Origin: Brevibacterium ihuae
GTDB taxonomy: Bacteria > Actinomycetota > Actinomycetes > Actinomycetales > Brevibacteriaceae
Direction of reading: 5' to 3'
DNA: 64,000 bases
Assembly: GCF_900184225.1 (NCBI RefSeq)
Contig: NZ_FXWZ01000002.1
Coordinates: 1 to 64,000, forward strand
Within the stretch, counting starts at the first letter, position 1, and each line of letters starts with the position of its first letter. Below are positions 54,715 to 61,966 of the stretch, piece by piece. The position numbers and the translations under genes were made by a program. The notes beneath the pieces were generated by a model that saw only the letters and a program-made list of their open reading frames with translations, was not told where the DNA came from and made no database searches.

Positions 54715-56024
54715 TGCGTGCACTCGACCGGGACATCCTCAGGCTCGCCGTCCCGGCACTCGGGGCGCTCGCCGCCGAACCCCTGTTCCTCCTCGCCGAC
54801 ACCGCGATGGTCGGGCACCTGGGGCCCGAGGCGCTCGGCTCGCTCGCGATCGCGAGCACGATCCTCCAGACCGTCCTCGGCCTCATGATCTTCCTCGCCT
54901 ACGCGACGACCCCGCGCGTGGCCCGCCGGCTCGGCGCCGGTGACACCCCGGGCGCGATCGGCGCCGGCTTCGACGGGATCTGGCTCGCGCTCATCACCTC
55001 GGGCGTCCTGCTCGTCATCGGGCTGCCGCTCATCGACACGGGTATCGGCTGGTTCGATCCCACGCCCGAGGTGGCCGCCGGCGCCTCGGCCTACCTCACC
55101 ATCTCCTGGTGGGGCCTGCCCTTCATGCTCACCGTCGTCGCCGCGACCGGGCTGCTGCGCGGGCTGCAGGACACGCGCACCCCGCTCTACGTCGCCGCCG
55201 GCGGCTTCCTCTCCAACATCGGGCTCAACGCGCTCTTCATCTACGGTCTCGACATGGGCGTGGCCGGGTCCGCGCTCGGCACGCTCATCGCCCACCTCGG
55301 GATGTGCGCGATCTACCTCGTCATCGCCGTCCGCGCCGCCCGCCGCACCGGGGCCTCGCTGCGCCCGGACTGGGCGGGCGTCATCCGGGCGGCCCGCACC
55401 TCGGGCTGGCTGCTCGTGCGCAACGGTTCGCTGCGCGCTGCGATGATCCTCCTCATCGTGCTCGCCACCGGTCTGGGCACCGTGCAGCTCGCCGCGATCC
55501 AGGTCATCCAGACGCTATTCAACGCGCTCGCCCTCGTCCTCGACTCGCTCGCGATCGCCGGGCAGGCGCTCATCGGCCTCGAGCTCGGGCACCGCCGGCG
55601 GGAGCGGGTGGCGGCGATCAACCGGCGGCTCATCCAGTGGGGGATCGGCTTCGGGGTCGTCGTCGGCGTGCTGCTCGCCGCCGCGTCCCCGGTCCTCGGT
55701 GCGGTGTTCACCGGCGATCCCGAGGTCGCCGCCCTCATCGGCACGCTCGCTCTCATCCTCGCCGCCGGGATGCCGATCGCCGGGTACGTCTTCACCCTCG
55801 ATGGTGTGCTCATGGGAGCCGAGGACGCCCGCTACTTGGCGCTCGCCCAGTTCGGGGCGCTGCTCGGGTACGCGGTCCTGCTGCTCCTCGTGTTCACGCA
55901 GTGGCCGACCGTCCATGTGCTGTGGGCGTGCTTCGGGATCGGCTTCGTCGCGTTCCGCGCGGTCAGCCTGGGCTGGCGGGTGCGCGACGACGGCTGGATT
56001 CGGCGCGCCGAAGCGCGCAGCTGA
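54714..56024 (+). CDS. MATE family efflux transporter (DinF-like)
   Basis: 436 aa with 12 predicted transmembrane segments. Family features: LAVPALGALAAEPLFLLADTAMVGHLGPEALGSLAIA in the first helices and ATGLLRGLQDTRTPLYVAAGGFLSNIGLNALFIYGL. Such proteins exchange drugs or organic cations for Na+ or H+. The start was set at ATG 54714 because of the leaderless promoter. Substrate unknown. The following GNAT and SRPBCC genes have their own signals, so they may be a separate unit. Confidence 0.9.
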   Translation: MRALDRDILRLAVPALGALAAEPLFLLADTAMVGHLGPEALGSLAIASTILQTVLGLMIFLAYATTPRVARRLGAGDTPGAIGAGFDGIWLALITSGVLLVIGLPLIDTGIGWFDPTPEVAAGASAYLTISWWGLPFMLTVVAATGLLRGLQDTRTPLYVAAGGFLSNIGLNALFIYGLDMGVAGSALGTLIAHLGMCAIYLVIAVRAARRTGASLRPDWAGVIRAARTSGWLLVRNGSLRAAMILLIVLATGLGTVQLAAIQVIQTLFNALALVLDSLAIAGQALIGLELGHRRRERVAAINRRLIQWGIGFGVVVGVLLAAASPVLGAVFTGDPEVAALIGTLALILAAGMPIAGYVFTLDGVLMGAEDARYLALAQFGALLGYAVLLLLVFTQWPTVHVLWACFGIGFVAFRAVSLGWRVRDDGWIRRAEARS

Positions 56025-56113
56025 GAGCGGGCGCGGCCCGCTCGCACGGACCCCGGCCCCGGGCGCGGATACGATGATGGGCGTACTCGCACCCAGTCCC
56101 GAGGAGTCCCCGC

Positions 56114-56698
56114 ATGCGCATCGTTACGGTCCCGTCCGACGGCGAGCACATCCTCCTGCCGTTCCTCGAGCTCTGCTGCAACTGGTCGATGGACCGCCCG
56201 CCGCTCGACGCCAAGGCGGTCCGCGCCGACGATCACCTCAACCGCTACATCGAGGGCTGGGGAAGGACCGGGGACCTCGGTGTCATGGCGGTGGGCGAGG
56301 ACGACGGACCCGGGCAGACCGACAGCGAGGCGGGTGACGGCGAAACGGGTGACGGCGACGCCGACTCGAGTGCCGCAGGACCCGAGGCGGATCCCCGCGT
56401 GCTCGGGGCGGCCTGGCTCCGCACGATGGGGGAGAAGCCGGGCTACGGCTGGGTCGCCGACGAGATCCCCGAGCTCTCGATCGCGGTCCTGCCCGAGGCG
56501 CAGGGCGAGGGGCTCGGCCGCCGGCTCATGCAGGCGCTGCTCCAGATGGCGCGGCTCACCGGTGTCCGGGCGATCAGCCTCGCCGTCGAGGACGGCAACG
56601 GGTCCCGCCACCTGTACGAGGAGCTCGGCTTCGCGGTCATCGGCCGCAACGGGAGCTCCGACGTCATGCTGCTCGACCTCGCGGCGCGCGAGGGCTGA
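56114..56698 (+). CDS. GNAT family N-acetyltransferase
   Basis: 194 aa. The acetyl-CoA-binding motif A is IAVLPEAQGEGLGRRLMQALLQMA (Q/R-x-x-G-x-G/A pattern) and VEDGNGSRHLYEELGFAVIGR is motif B. An unusual acidic low-complexity insert (DDGPGQTDSEAGDGETGDGDAD) separates the first strands. GAGGAG 8 nt before ATG defines the start; TACGAT at 56070-56075 may be the -10. Acceptor unknown. Confidence 0.85.
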   Translation: MRIVTVPSDGEHILLPFLELCCNWSMDRPPLDAKAVRADDHLNRYIEGWGRTGDLGVMAVGEDDGPGQTDSEAGDGETGDGDADSSAAGPEADPRVLGAAWLRTMGEKPGYGWVADEIPELSIAVLPEAQGEGLGRRLMQALLQMARLTGVRAISLAVEDGNGSRHLYEELGFAVIGRNGSSDVMLLDLAAREG

Positions 56699-56702
56699 GA
56701 CC

Positions 56703-57200
56703 GTGCGGGTCCGCAACCGGCACTCCCGCGACCTCGACCGGCCCGCCGCCGAGGTCGCGGCGCTGCTGTCGACGCTCGGAACCCGGGACGACGGGCTGTG
56801 GCCTGTGCACCTGTGGTTCCCCATGCGCCTCGACGGCCCGCCCCTCGTCGGTGCGGCGGGCGGGCACGGCCCGGTGCGCTACCACTGCACGGAGCGTTCA
56901 CCGGATGCGGTGACCTTCGCCTTCGACTCGATCCTCGGCTCGCGGCACTGGCGCGGCTTCCACCGGTTCGTCGTCGTCCCCTCCGCCCGCGGCAGCCGCC
57001 TCGTGCACGACCTCGAGCTCCGCATCGGCCCGTGGCGGCGTCTGCAATGGGCGGTGCTCGTCGGTCCGCTGCACGACGCCGTGCTCGAGGACCTCCTCGA
57101 TCGCGCAGCCGGGGTCACCGGCCCGCCCCGCTGGTCGCCGTGGGTCCGGCTCCTCCGCCGGGTGTACCCGCGGATCCGGGCGCGCGGGTCCGCCGCGTAG
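56703..57200 (+). CDS. SRPBCC-like hypothetical protein
   Basis: 165 aa from GTG 56703, four nt after the GNAT stop. The sequence [64 protein letters not shown] has the helix-grip pattern of START/SRPBCC proteins, which bind hydrophobic ligands. The C-terminal tail is Arg-rich (RRVYPRIRARG). It is probably cotranscribed with the acetyltransferase. Function unknown. Confidence 0.68.
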   Translation: MRVRNRHSRDLDRPAAEVAALLSTLGTRDDGLWPVHLWFPMRLDGPPLVGAAGGHGPVRYHCTERSPDAVTFAFDSILGSRHWRGFHRFVVVPSARGSRLVHDLELRIGPWRRLQWAVLVGPLHDAVLEDLLDRAAGVTGPPRWSPWVRLLRRVYPRIRARGSAA

Positions 57201-57260
57201 GCGGAGATCCTCCGGCGCGTGCGGCACGGGGGCGCGCGGGGCCGGTCGGTGTGCGAACGA

Positions 57261-57345
57261 TCAGTGTCCGAACGCACGCCGATAGGCGGCGGGGGTGACG
57301 CCCATCGCCCGGCGGAGCCGCCGGCATCGCGAACGCACGGGGACG
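57261..57345 (-). pseudogene. Remnant of an AraC-family regulator C-terminus
   Basis: On the minus strand the frame ending at the TGA at 57261-57263 reads CRRLRRAMGVTPAAYRRAFGH, which is the typical end of an AraC-type helix-turn-helix domain. The rest of the domain is missing: upstream codons run into an unrelated sequence with no start within a credible gene. It lies in the 228-bp gap between the SRPBCC-like gene and the hydrolase, and is probably the scar of a deleted regulator. The upstream limit is uncertain. Confidence 0.5.
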
Positions 57346-57376
57346 GTGATCCGGTCCGGGTGGGGAGGCCCGCTGC

Positions 57377-57418
57377 GACGTCCCCGTGGGGACGTCTCAG
57401 CGGGGACGTCTCGGCTCA
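57377..57418. repeat. GACGTC-cored palindromic repeat, copy A
   Basis: GACGTCCCC-GT-GGGGACGTC (57377-57396) is a hairpin with 9-bp arms, followed by a third half-site GGGGACGTC (57402-57410) and TCGGCTCAC. It lies just downstream of the minus-strand hydrolase gene. Related copies are at 58735-58808 and 60589-60628. Confidence 0.6.
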
Positions 57419-57428
57419 CGGCGGACGG

Positions 57429-58280
57429 TCAGCTCGGCAGGGTCCCGAGCCATCGCCGGAGGTCGAGAGCGAGTTCGGTCGGCGCCTCGAGCTGCACGAG
57501 GTGGCCGGTCCCCTGGAAGGTCGTGACGCCGGGCTGCCCGGGGAACCGGCCGGCGAGCTCGGCCGCCTGGGCGACGGGGATCCAGGGATCGTCCGCGCCC
57601 CAGCCGATGTGCACCGGGCATCGGGTCTCAGCGAGTCGGGCGACTATGGGCGCGGTGTGGTCCGGAGTGAGTGCGGCGATCTGCCGGTAGAAGGCGACCT
57701 GTCCGCGCGGCGAGCACCACGGTCGGGCGAGCTCCTCGACCCGCGCGGGGGTGAGGGTGTCGCCGCCGGCGCCGGAGATGTACTCCCGGACGAGGGCGGC
57801 GTGCAGATTCTCCGGAAGTGCGGCGAACACCTCGTGGTGCTCGGAGACGAGTCGGAAGAACGGCGAGCCCCACGGGTCGAGTGCGACGACATCGAGGAGA
57901 TAGAGCGAGGCGGAGGCGGCGCCGTCGAGCAGATGGGATCCGAGAGCGACCGCACCGCCGATGTCGTGCGCGACGACGTGGGGTCGATCGAGATCCCAGT
58001 GATCGATGAGCGCAGTGAGACGGTGGCGCTGATGGACGAGGTCGACCGGCGGATCGGATCCGCGGATCGACCTCCCGTACCCCGGCATGTCCCACAGGAA
58101 GACCCGGAACGACCGTGCGAGCGCTCGGGCCACCGGCAGCCAGGTCTCCGCCGACCACGGTGTCCCGTGGCAGAGCACGACGTCACCGGCGGGGTTGCCG
58201 GTCTCGGGCTCGAGCACGGAGGTCGCGATCTCGGTGCCGAGGATCGGGATGCGCTCGGGCGGGGCGGGGAGGTCGGTCAT
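57429..58280 (-). CDS. Alpha/beta hydrolase with Asp nucleophile (dehalogenase/epoxide-hydrolase-like)
   Basis: 283 aa. The oxyanion HGTPWSAETW, WDMPGYGRSI and the nucleophile elbow VAHDIGGAVALG show the haloalkane dehalogenase/epoxide hydrolase class, in which Asp rather than Ser is the nucleophile. The late GWGADDPWIPV contributes the acid and GTGHLVQLEAP the catalytic His. Substrate unknown. It is transcribed away from a MerR regulator; a 20-bp palindrome occupies the spacer of its promoter, and the -10 is 7 nt before ATG 58280 (leaderless). Confidence 0.88.
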   Translation of the reverse strand: MTDLPAPPERIPILGTEIATSVLEPETGNPAGDVVLCHGTPWSAETWLPVARALARSFRVFLWDMPGYGRSIRGSDPPVDLVHQRHRLTALIDHWDLDRPHVVAHDIGGAVALGSHLLDGAASASLYLLDVVALDPWGSPFFRLVSEHHEVFAALPENLHAALVREYISGAGGDTLTPARVEELARPWCSPRGQVAFYRQIAALTPDHTAPIVARLAETRCPVHIGWGADDPWIPVAQAAELAGRFPGQPGVTTFQGTGHLVQLEAPTELALDLRRWLGTLPS

Positions 58281-58287
58281 GCGCGCT

Positions 58288-58318
58288 ACGCTAGACCTTC
58301 ATGTCGACATGAAGGCAA
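58288..58318 (-). promoter_or_regulatory. MerR-type promoter with 19-bp spacer and perfect palindrome
   Basis: Read on the minus strand, -35 TTGCCT (58318-58313) and -10 TAGCGT (58293-58288) are separated by 19 bp. The perfect 20-bp palindrome CCTTCATGTCGACATGAAGG (58296-58315) overlaps the -35 and the spacer. An overlong 19-bp spacer with a dyad is the hallmark of promoters activated by MerR-family proteins through DNA distortion. The merR gene is immediately divergent, and the same dyad is upstream of it. Confidence 0.72.
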
Positions 58319-58348
58319 GAGGTGCGGGAACGTGAGGAGCACGGTGTC

Positions 58349-58750
58349 ATGAGGATCGGGGAGGCCGCAGGGCGCCTCGGCGTCGCGACCCACGTCCTGC
58401 GTCATTGGGAGGACGCGTGCGGCATCACGCCGGACCGGACCCCTGCAGGGTATCGCGACTATACCGAGGAGCATGTGCGCCGACTGCAGGTCGTCCGATC
58501 CTGCCGGTCCGTCGGGCTGGGTCTCGAGGAGATCCGCCTCATCCTGCACCGCGACGAGCAGGGGCGCGACGGCGTCATCGCCGCTCGTCTCGAGGCGATC
58601 CGCAGGCAGCGGGCGGAGCTCGACGCCGCGGAAGCGTTCCTCGAGCACGTCCGAGAGTGCCGGCACAACTTCATCACACGGTGCGAGAGCTGTTCCGCCT
58701 ATGCACTGGCGAACCCCTCTCGTCCCGCGGAACCGACGTCCCCGCTGTGA
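58349..58750 (+). CDS. MerR family transcriptional regulator
   Basis: 133 aa. The N-terminal winged helix-turn-helix reads MRIGEAAGRLGVATHVLRHWEDACGITPDRTPAGYRDYTEEHVRRL, typical for MerR. A dimerisation helix of about 50 residues follows, with a Cys-containing C-terminus (ECRHNFITRCESCSAY) that could bind metal or sense redox state. ATG 58349 is supported by GAGGAG nine nt upstream. It most likely controls the hydrolase and itself through the palindrome at 58296-58315. Inducer unknown. Confidence 0.9.
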   Translation: MRIGEAAGRLGVATHVLRHWEDACGITPDRTPAGYRDYTEEHVRRLQVVRSCRSVGLGLEEIRLILHRDEQGRDGVIAARLEAIRRQRAELDAAEAFLEHVRECRHNFITRCESCSAYALANPSRPAEPTSPL

Positions 58751-58808
58751 CGTCCGACGCCGTTCGGCAATGGACCAGGACGTCACAGCGGCGACGCCTC
58801 AGCTCACG
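58735..58808. terminator. GACGTC-cored repeat, copy B, between convergent genes
   Basis: GACGTCCCCGCTGTGACGTC (58735-58754) pairs with the reverse-complementary arm at 58778-58798 (GGACGTCACAGCGGCGACG) around a 22-nt loop. It covers the end of merR and the gap to the minus-strand aminotransferase stop. It shares ACGTCnCAGCGG...GCTCACGG with copy A. A bidirectional terminator is the simplest role. Confidence 0.65.
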
Positions 58809-58823
58809 GTGGGCCGGCCGGTC

Positions 58824-60068
58824 TCAGCCGACCGGCCGCACGCGACCCATCCGCTCGACGGCCTCGGTGAGGATCGCCGGTGAGGTGGCGAAGTTGAGCC
58901 GGACGTGTTGGGCACCGCCCGTGCCGAACACGTGACCGGAGCTCAGCGCCACCCGGGCCTCGTCGAGGAACAGCTGCGCCGGTCCCGCGAGATCGGACAC
59001 GACGGCGAGTCCGTCCCGCGCGGCGGGTGCCCCGGCGCCGAGGTAGCTGCAGTCGAGCCATGCGAGGTAGGTGCCCTCGGGCACGCGGAAGCCGGCCTCG
59101 GGCAGGTGCTCGGCGACGAGCCGGCGCAGCAGCGTCCGGTTCGCGTCGAGACCCCGCAGCAGCGCGCCGAGCCACTCCTGTCCCTCCCGGAGCGCGACGG
59201 TGTGGGCGATGAGGCCGAGGTGGCTCGGGCCGTGGCTGACCTCCTCGGGCATGCGGGCGAGATCCGCGGCGGCCTCCTCCCCGGCGATCGCGAGCGCGGC
59301 CTTGAGACCGGCGAGGTTCCAGGCCTTCGACGCCGACATCAGCGCGAAGGCGTCCTCCGACCCGGGCACGCTGAGATAGGGGGTGAAGCGGGCCCCGGGC
59401 AGGACGAGCGGGGCGTGGATTTCATCGGCGACCACCCGGACCCCGTGGGTGCGGGCGAGCTCCGCGATCCGCGCGAGCTCCCCCGGGGTGTGCACCGTTC
59501 CGGTGGGGTTGTGCGGGTTGCAGAGCAGGTAGGCGGCCCCGCGCCCGCCCTGTCTGATCCGGCGGAACGTGTCCTCGAGGACGCCGAGGTCCACCCGGCC
59601 GTCCGCACCGAGGGGCGCCTCGACGATCCGCCGGCCGTCATGGGTGACGAAGGCGTAGAACGGCGCGTAGACGGGGGAGTTGACGACGACGGCGTCACCG
59701 GGCTCCGTCAACAGCCGGAGCACCTCGACGATTCCCATCATGACGTCGGGGACGATCGCGGTCCGCTCCACGGCCAGGTCGTTCCACGCCCAGTTCTCCG
59801 CTGCGAACGCGGAGAAGGCCTCGGCGTACGCGGTGCCGACGGGATACCCGGTGTCACCGGCATCGATGGTGCGGTGGAGGGCCTCGGCGATGGGCGGGGC
59901 GAGTCGGACGTCCATCTCCGCGACCCACAGCGGCAGCACGTCAGCGGGGTGGGCGCGCCACTTCATGCTCGTCCGCTGCCGGAGCTCATCGAGCCCGAGC
60001 TCCTCGAGCGGGTTGGCGACCTGCTGCGCGCGCGACGGATCCATCATTCGAACTGCCACCTCGTTCAT
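58824..60068 (-). CDS. MalY/PatB-type aminotransferase (cystathionine beta-lyase-like)
   Basis: 414-aa fold-type I PLP enzyme. [28 protein letters not shown] is the signature start of the MalY/PatB group. [22 protein letters not shown] and [17 protein letters not shown] contain the Asn, Asp and PLP Lys, and VRLNFATS the substrate-binding Arg. Likely beta-lyase of cystathionine or other cysteine S-conjugates. ATG 60068 is the first start, but ATG 60047 has a better ribosome site (GAGGTGG), giving a 407-aa protein. Upstream is a small palindrome GAGCCGCGCGGCTC. Confidence 0.9.
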   Translation of the reverse strand: MNEVAVRMMDPSRAQQVANPLEELGLDELRQRTSMKWRAHPADVLPLWVAEMDVRLAPPIAEALHRTIDAGDTGYPVGTAYAEAFSAFAAENWAWNDLAVERTAIVPDVMMGIVEVLRLLTEPGDAVVVNSPVYAPFYAFVTHDGRRIVEAPLGADGRVDLGVLEDTFRRIRQGGRGAAYLLCNPHNPTGTVHTPGELARIAELARTHGVRVVADEIHAPLVLPGARFTPYLSVPGSEDAFALMSASKAWNLAGLKAALAIAGEEAAADLARMPEEVSHGPSHLGLIAHTVALREGQEWLGALLRGLDANRTLLRRLVAEHLPEAGFRVPEGTYLAWLDCSYLGAGAPAARDGLAVVSDLAGPAQLFLDEARVALSSGHVFGTGGAQHVRLNFATSPAILTEAVERMGRVRPVG

Positions 60069-60157
60069 CGGAACCGAGCCGCGCGGCTCGCGTGCTCGGA
60101 CGGAGTCTTCAGCATCGCACTGCCCGAGGGCCGAATCCACTCCGCCGAGTGCAGCGC

Positions 60158-60550
60158 TCAGTGCGTGATCGTCGTCTGCTGGTAGAAGGTGAGTCGCACC
60201 TCGTCGTCGACCAGCCGGTAGTGGCTCGCCATGAGGGCCTCGAACGGGGCAGGGTCCGCAGCGCGCCGCGCGCTCGCCCGGTACACGAGTGCCGCGGAGT
60301 CCTCGCCGGTCGGCACCACCCGGGCCTCGGTGAGGGTGTAGGAGTCCCAGGCGGGGGAGTCGTCGAGGCCGGCGACGATCGTCTCCCGGTCGAGAACCAT
60401 CCCGTTGACGAGGACCATGACCGCCTCCGGCGTCATGAGAGCGCCGTAGAACGCGCCGCCCCGGTGGCTGGACAGGGCGTCCCACCCGCGGTGCTCGAGG
60501 GCGAGCAGGGATTCGAGCGCGAGGGGGTCAACGTGAGTCGGGTCGGTCAT
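60158..60550 (-). CDS. NTF2-like / SnoaL-fold (DUF4440-type) protein
   Basis: 130 aa. [65 protein letters not shown] resembles DUF4440 proteins with the cone-shaped NTF2 fold, used as ketosteroid-isomerase-like enzymes or ligand binders. No catalytic pair can be assigned. The start is ATG 60550, with TACCAT 6 nt upstream and no Shine-Dalgarno (leaderless). It is flanked by the GACGTC repeat, copy C. Confidence 0.8.
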   Translation of the reverse strand: MTDPTHVDPLALESLLALEHRGWDALSSHRGGAFYGALMTPEAVMVLVNGMVLDRETIVAGLDDSPAWDSYTLTEARVVPTGEDSAALVYRASARRAADPAPFEALMASHYRLVDDEVRLTFYQQTTITH

Positions 60551-60588
60551 GCTCTCATGGTAACGGTCGCACCGCCTCACCGCTGCAC

Positions 60589-60628
60589 GACGCGTCCCCG
60601 CGGGGACGTCACAGCGGGGACGTCCCGG
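60589..60628. repeat. GACGTC-cored palindromic repeat, copy C
   Basis: CGTCCCCGCGGGGACG (60593-60608) is a perfect palindrome, followed by TCACAGCGGGGACGTCCCGG. The core GGGGACGTCACAGCGGGGAC is shared with copies A and B. It is located between the M1 peptidase stop (60647) and the NTF2-like start region. Confidence 0.6.
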
Positions 60629-60646
60629 CAGGCAGCGTCCAGGCGC

Positions 60647-61966
60647 TCACCACTGCACGGGCAGCGGCGGGAGCGGCTTCGCGTAGAGCCAGTCGTGGAT
60701 GAGCGGCTCGACCGGGCGGCCGCACACCTGTTCCGCAAGCGCGAGGAACGCCGCGGTGGTGACATTCGCTCCCCGATGCTGATCGGTCCAGCGCCGCAGG
60801 ATCCCGAAGAAGTCCTCGTCGCCGAGGTGGAGGCGCAGCGCGTGGAGGGTGAGCGCACCGCGCTTGTACACCCGGTCGTCGAACATGTCGGCGGCGCCCG
60901 GATCGGCGAGCACGAGGTCCTGGGGCTGCCCGGCCAGGCGCGCGTGCTGCTCGCGGGCGTGCCGCTGTGCGGGCTTCTGGCCCGAGTCCTCCGACCAGAT
61001 CCACTCCGCGTAGCAGGCGAAGCCCTCGTTGAGCCAGATGTCGGACCACGTCGCCGGGGTCAGCGCGTTCCCGAACCACTGGTGCGCCATCTCGTGCGCG
61101 ACGAGCCGCTCGGAGTTCCACGTCCGGCTCAGGTGGTTGCGACCGAGGATCGACAGCGGCTGCGACTCGAGCGGGATCTCGAGGACGTCGTCGGTGACGA
61201 CGATCCCGTAGTGGCCGAACGGGTACGGTCCGAACCGGCGCTCGAACACCGCCATCATCGCGTGCTGCACCGCGAGCGCCTGCTGCGCCCGGTCCCACAG
61301 CGTCTCGCTGCAGGCAAGCGCCATCGCCACGCGCGACGGCGCGTGGGATCCGCTCTCGATCGCACCGCGCCGGTACTGGCCGATCTGCACGGTCGCGAGA
61401 TACGTCGCGAGCGGCTCGGCGGACTCCCACGTCCACGCCGTCCGACCCGCGCGCCGTCGCGTCCCGACGAGCTCGCCGTTGGAGATCACGGTGTACTCGG
61501 AGTCGACGAGCACCGTCACCCGGAAGGTCGCCTTGCTGCTCGGGTGGTCGTTGCACGGGAACCACGTCGCCGCCCCCGTCGGCTGGCCGGCGACGAGCAC
61601 GCCGTCGGTGAGCTCCTCCCAGCCGACGTCGCCCCAGGTCCCCATCGCCGGTCCCGGGGTGCCGGAGTAGTGGATGGTGAGCGCGAGCTTCTCGTCGACG
61701 ACGAACCTGTCGATCGCCTTGATGACGAGCTTCGTCCGCGTCTGCTTGAAGCGGTGCCGGCGCCCGTTGACGAGGACCCGGCTCACTGCGAGGCCGATGA
61801 GATCGAGCTCGATGGTCCGGGCGTCCTCGAGCATCCAGCCGCGCAGCATCGCCTGCCCGGCGAGCCGGTTCGGCAGGATCTTGTAGTCGAGGTGGAGATC
61901 GTAGTGCTCGATCCGGACCCCGGGGGTCCCGGAGTGCGGGGTGTAGCTGTCGAGCGTCGACGTCAT
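60647..61966 (-). CDS. M1-family zinc metallo-aminopeptidase, possibly Pld-like (poly-lysine degrading)
   Basis: 439 aa. The zinc site is H291-E292-M-A-H295 with the third ligand E314 (NEGFACYAEW), the M1 signature. The usual GAMEN exopeptidase motif is replaced by a segment reading EIPLESQPLS. Length is short for M1 (no large C-terminal domain). The start overlaps the stop of the upstream Pls-like gene (ATGA), so they are translated together. In epsilon-poly-lysine producers, M1-type peptidases (Pld) degrade the polymer and protect the producer; the coupling here suggests the same, but substrate is inferred. No signal peptide is seen. Confidence 0.87.
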   Translation of the reverse strand: MTSTLDSYTPHSGTPGVRIEHYDLHLDYKILPNRLAGQAMLRGWMLEDARTIELDLIGLAVSRVLVNGRRHRFKQTRTKLVIKAIDRFVVDEKLALTIHYSGTPGPAMGTWGDVGWEELTDGVLVAGQPTGAATWFPCNDHPSSKATFRVTVLVDSEYTVISNGELVGTRRRAGRTAWTWESAEPLATYLATVQIGQYRRGAIESGSHAPSRVAMALACSETLWDRAQQALAVQHAMMAVFERRFGPYPFGHYGIVVTDDVLEIPLESQPLSILGRNHLSRTWNSERLVAHEMAHQWFGNALTPATWSDIWLNEGFACYAEWIWSEDSGQKPAQRHAREQHARLAGQPQDLVLADPGAADMFDDRVYKRGALTLHALRLHLGDEDFFGILRRWTDQHRGANVTTAAFLALAEQVCGRPVEPLIHDWLYAKPLPPLPVQW

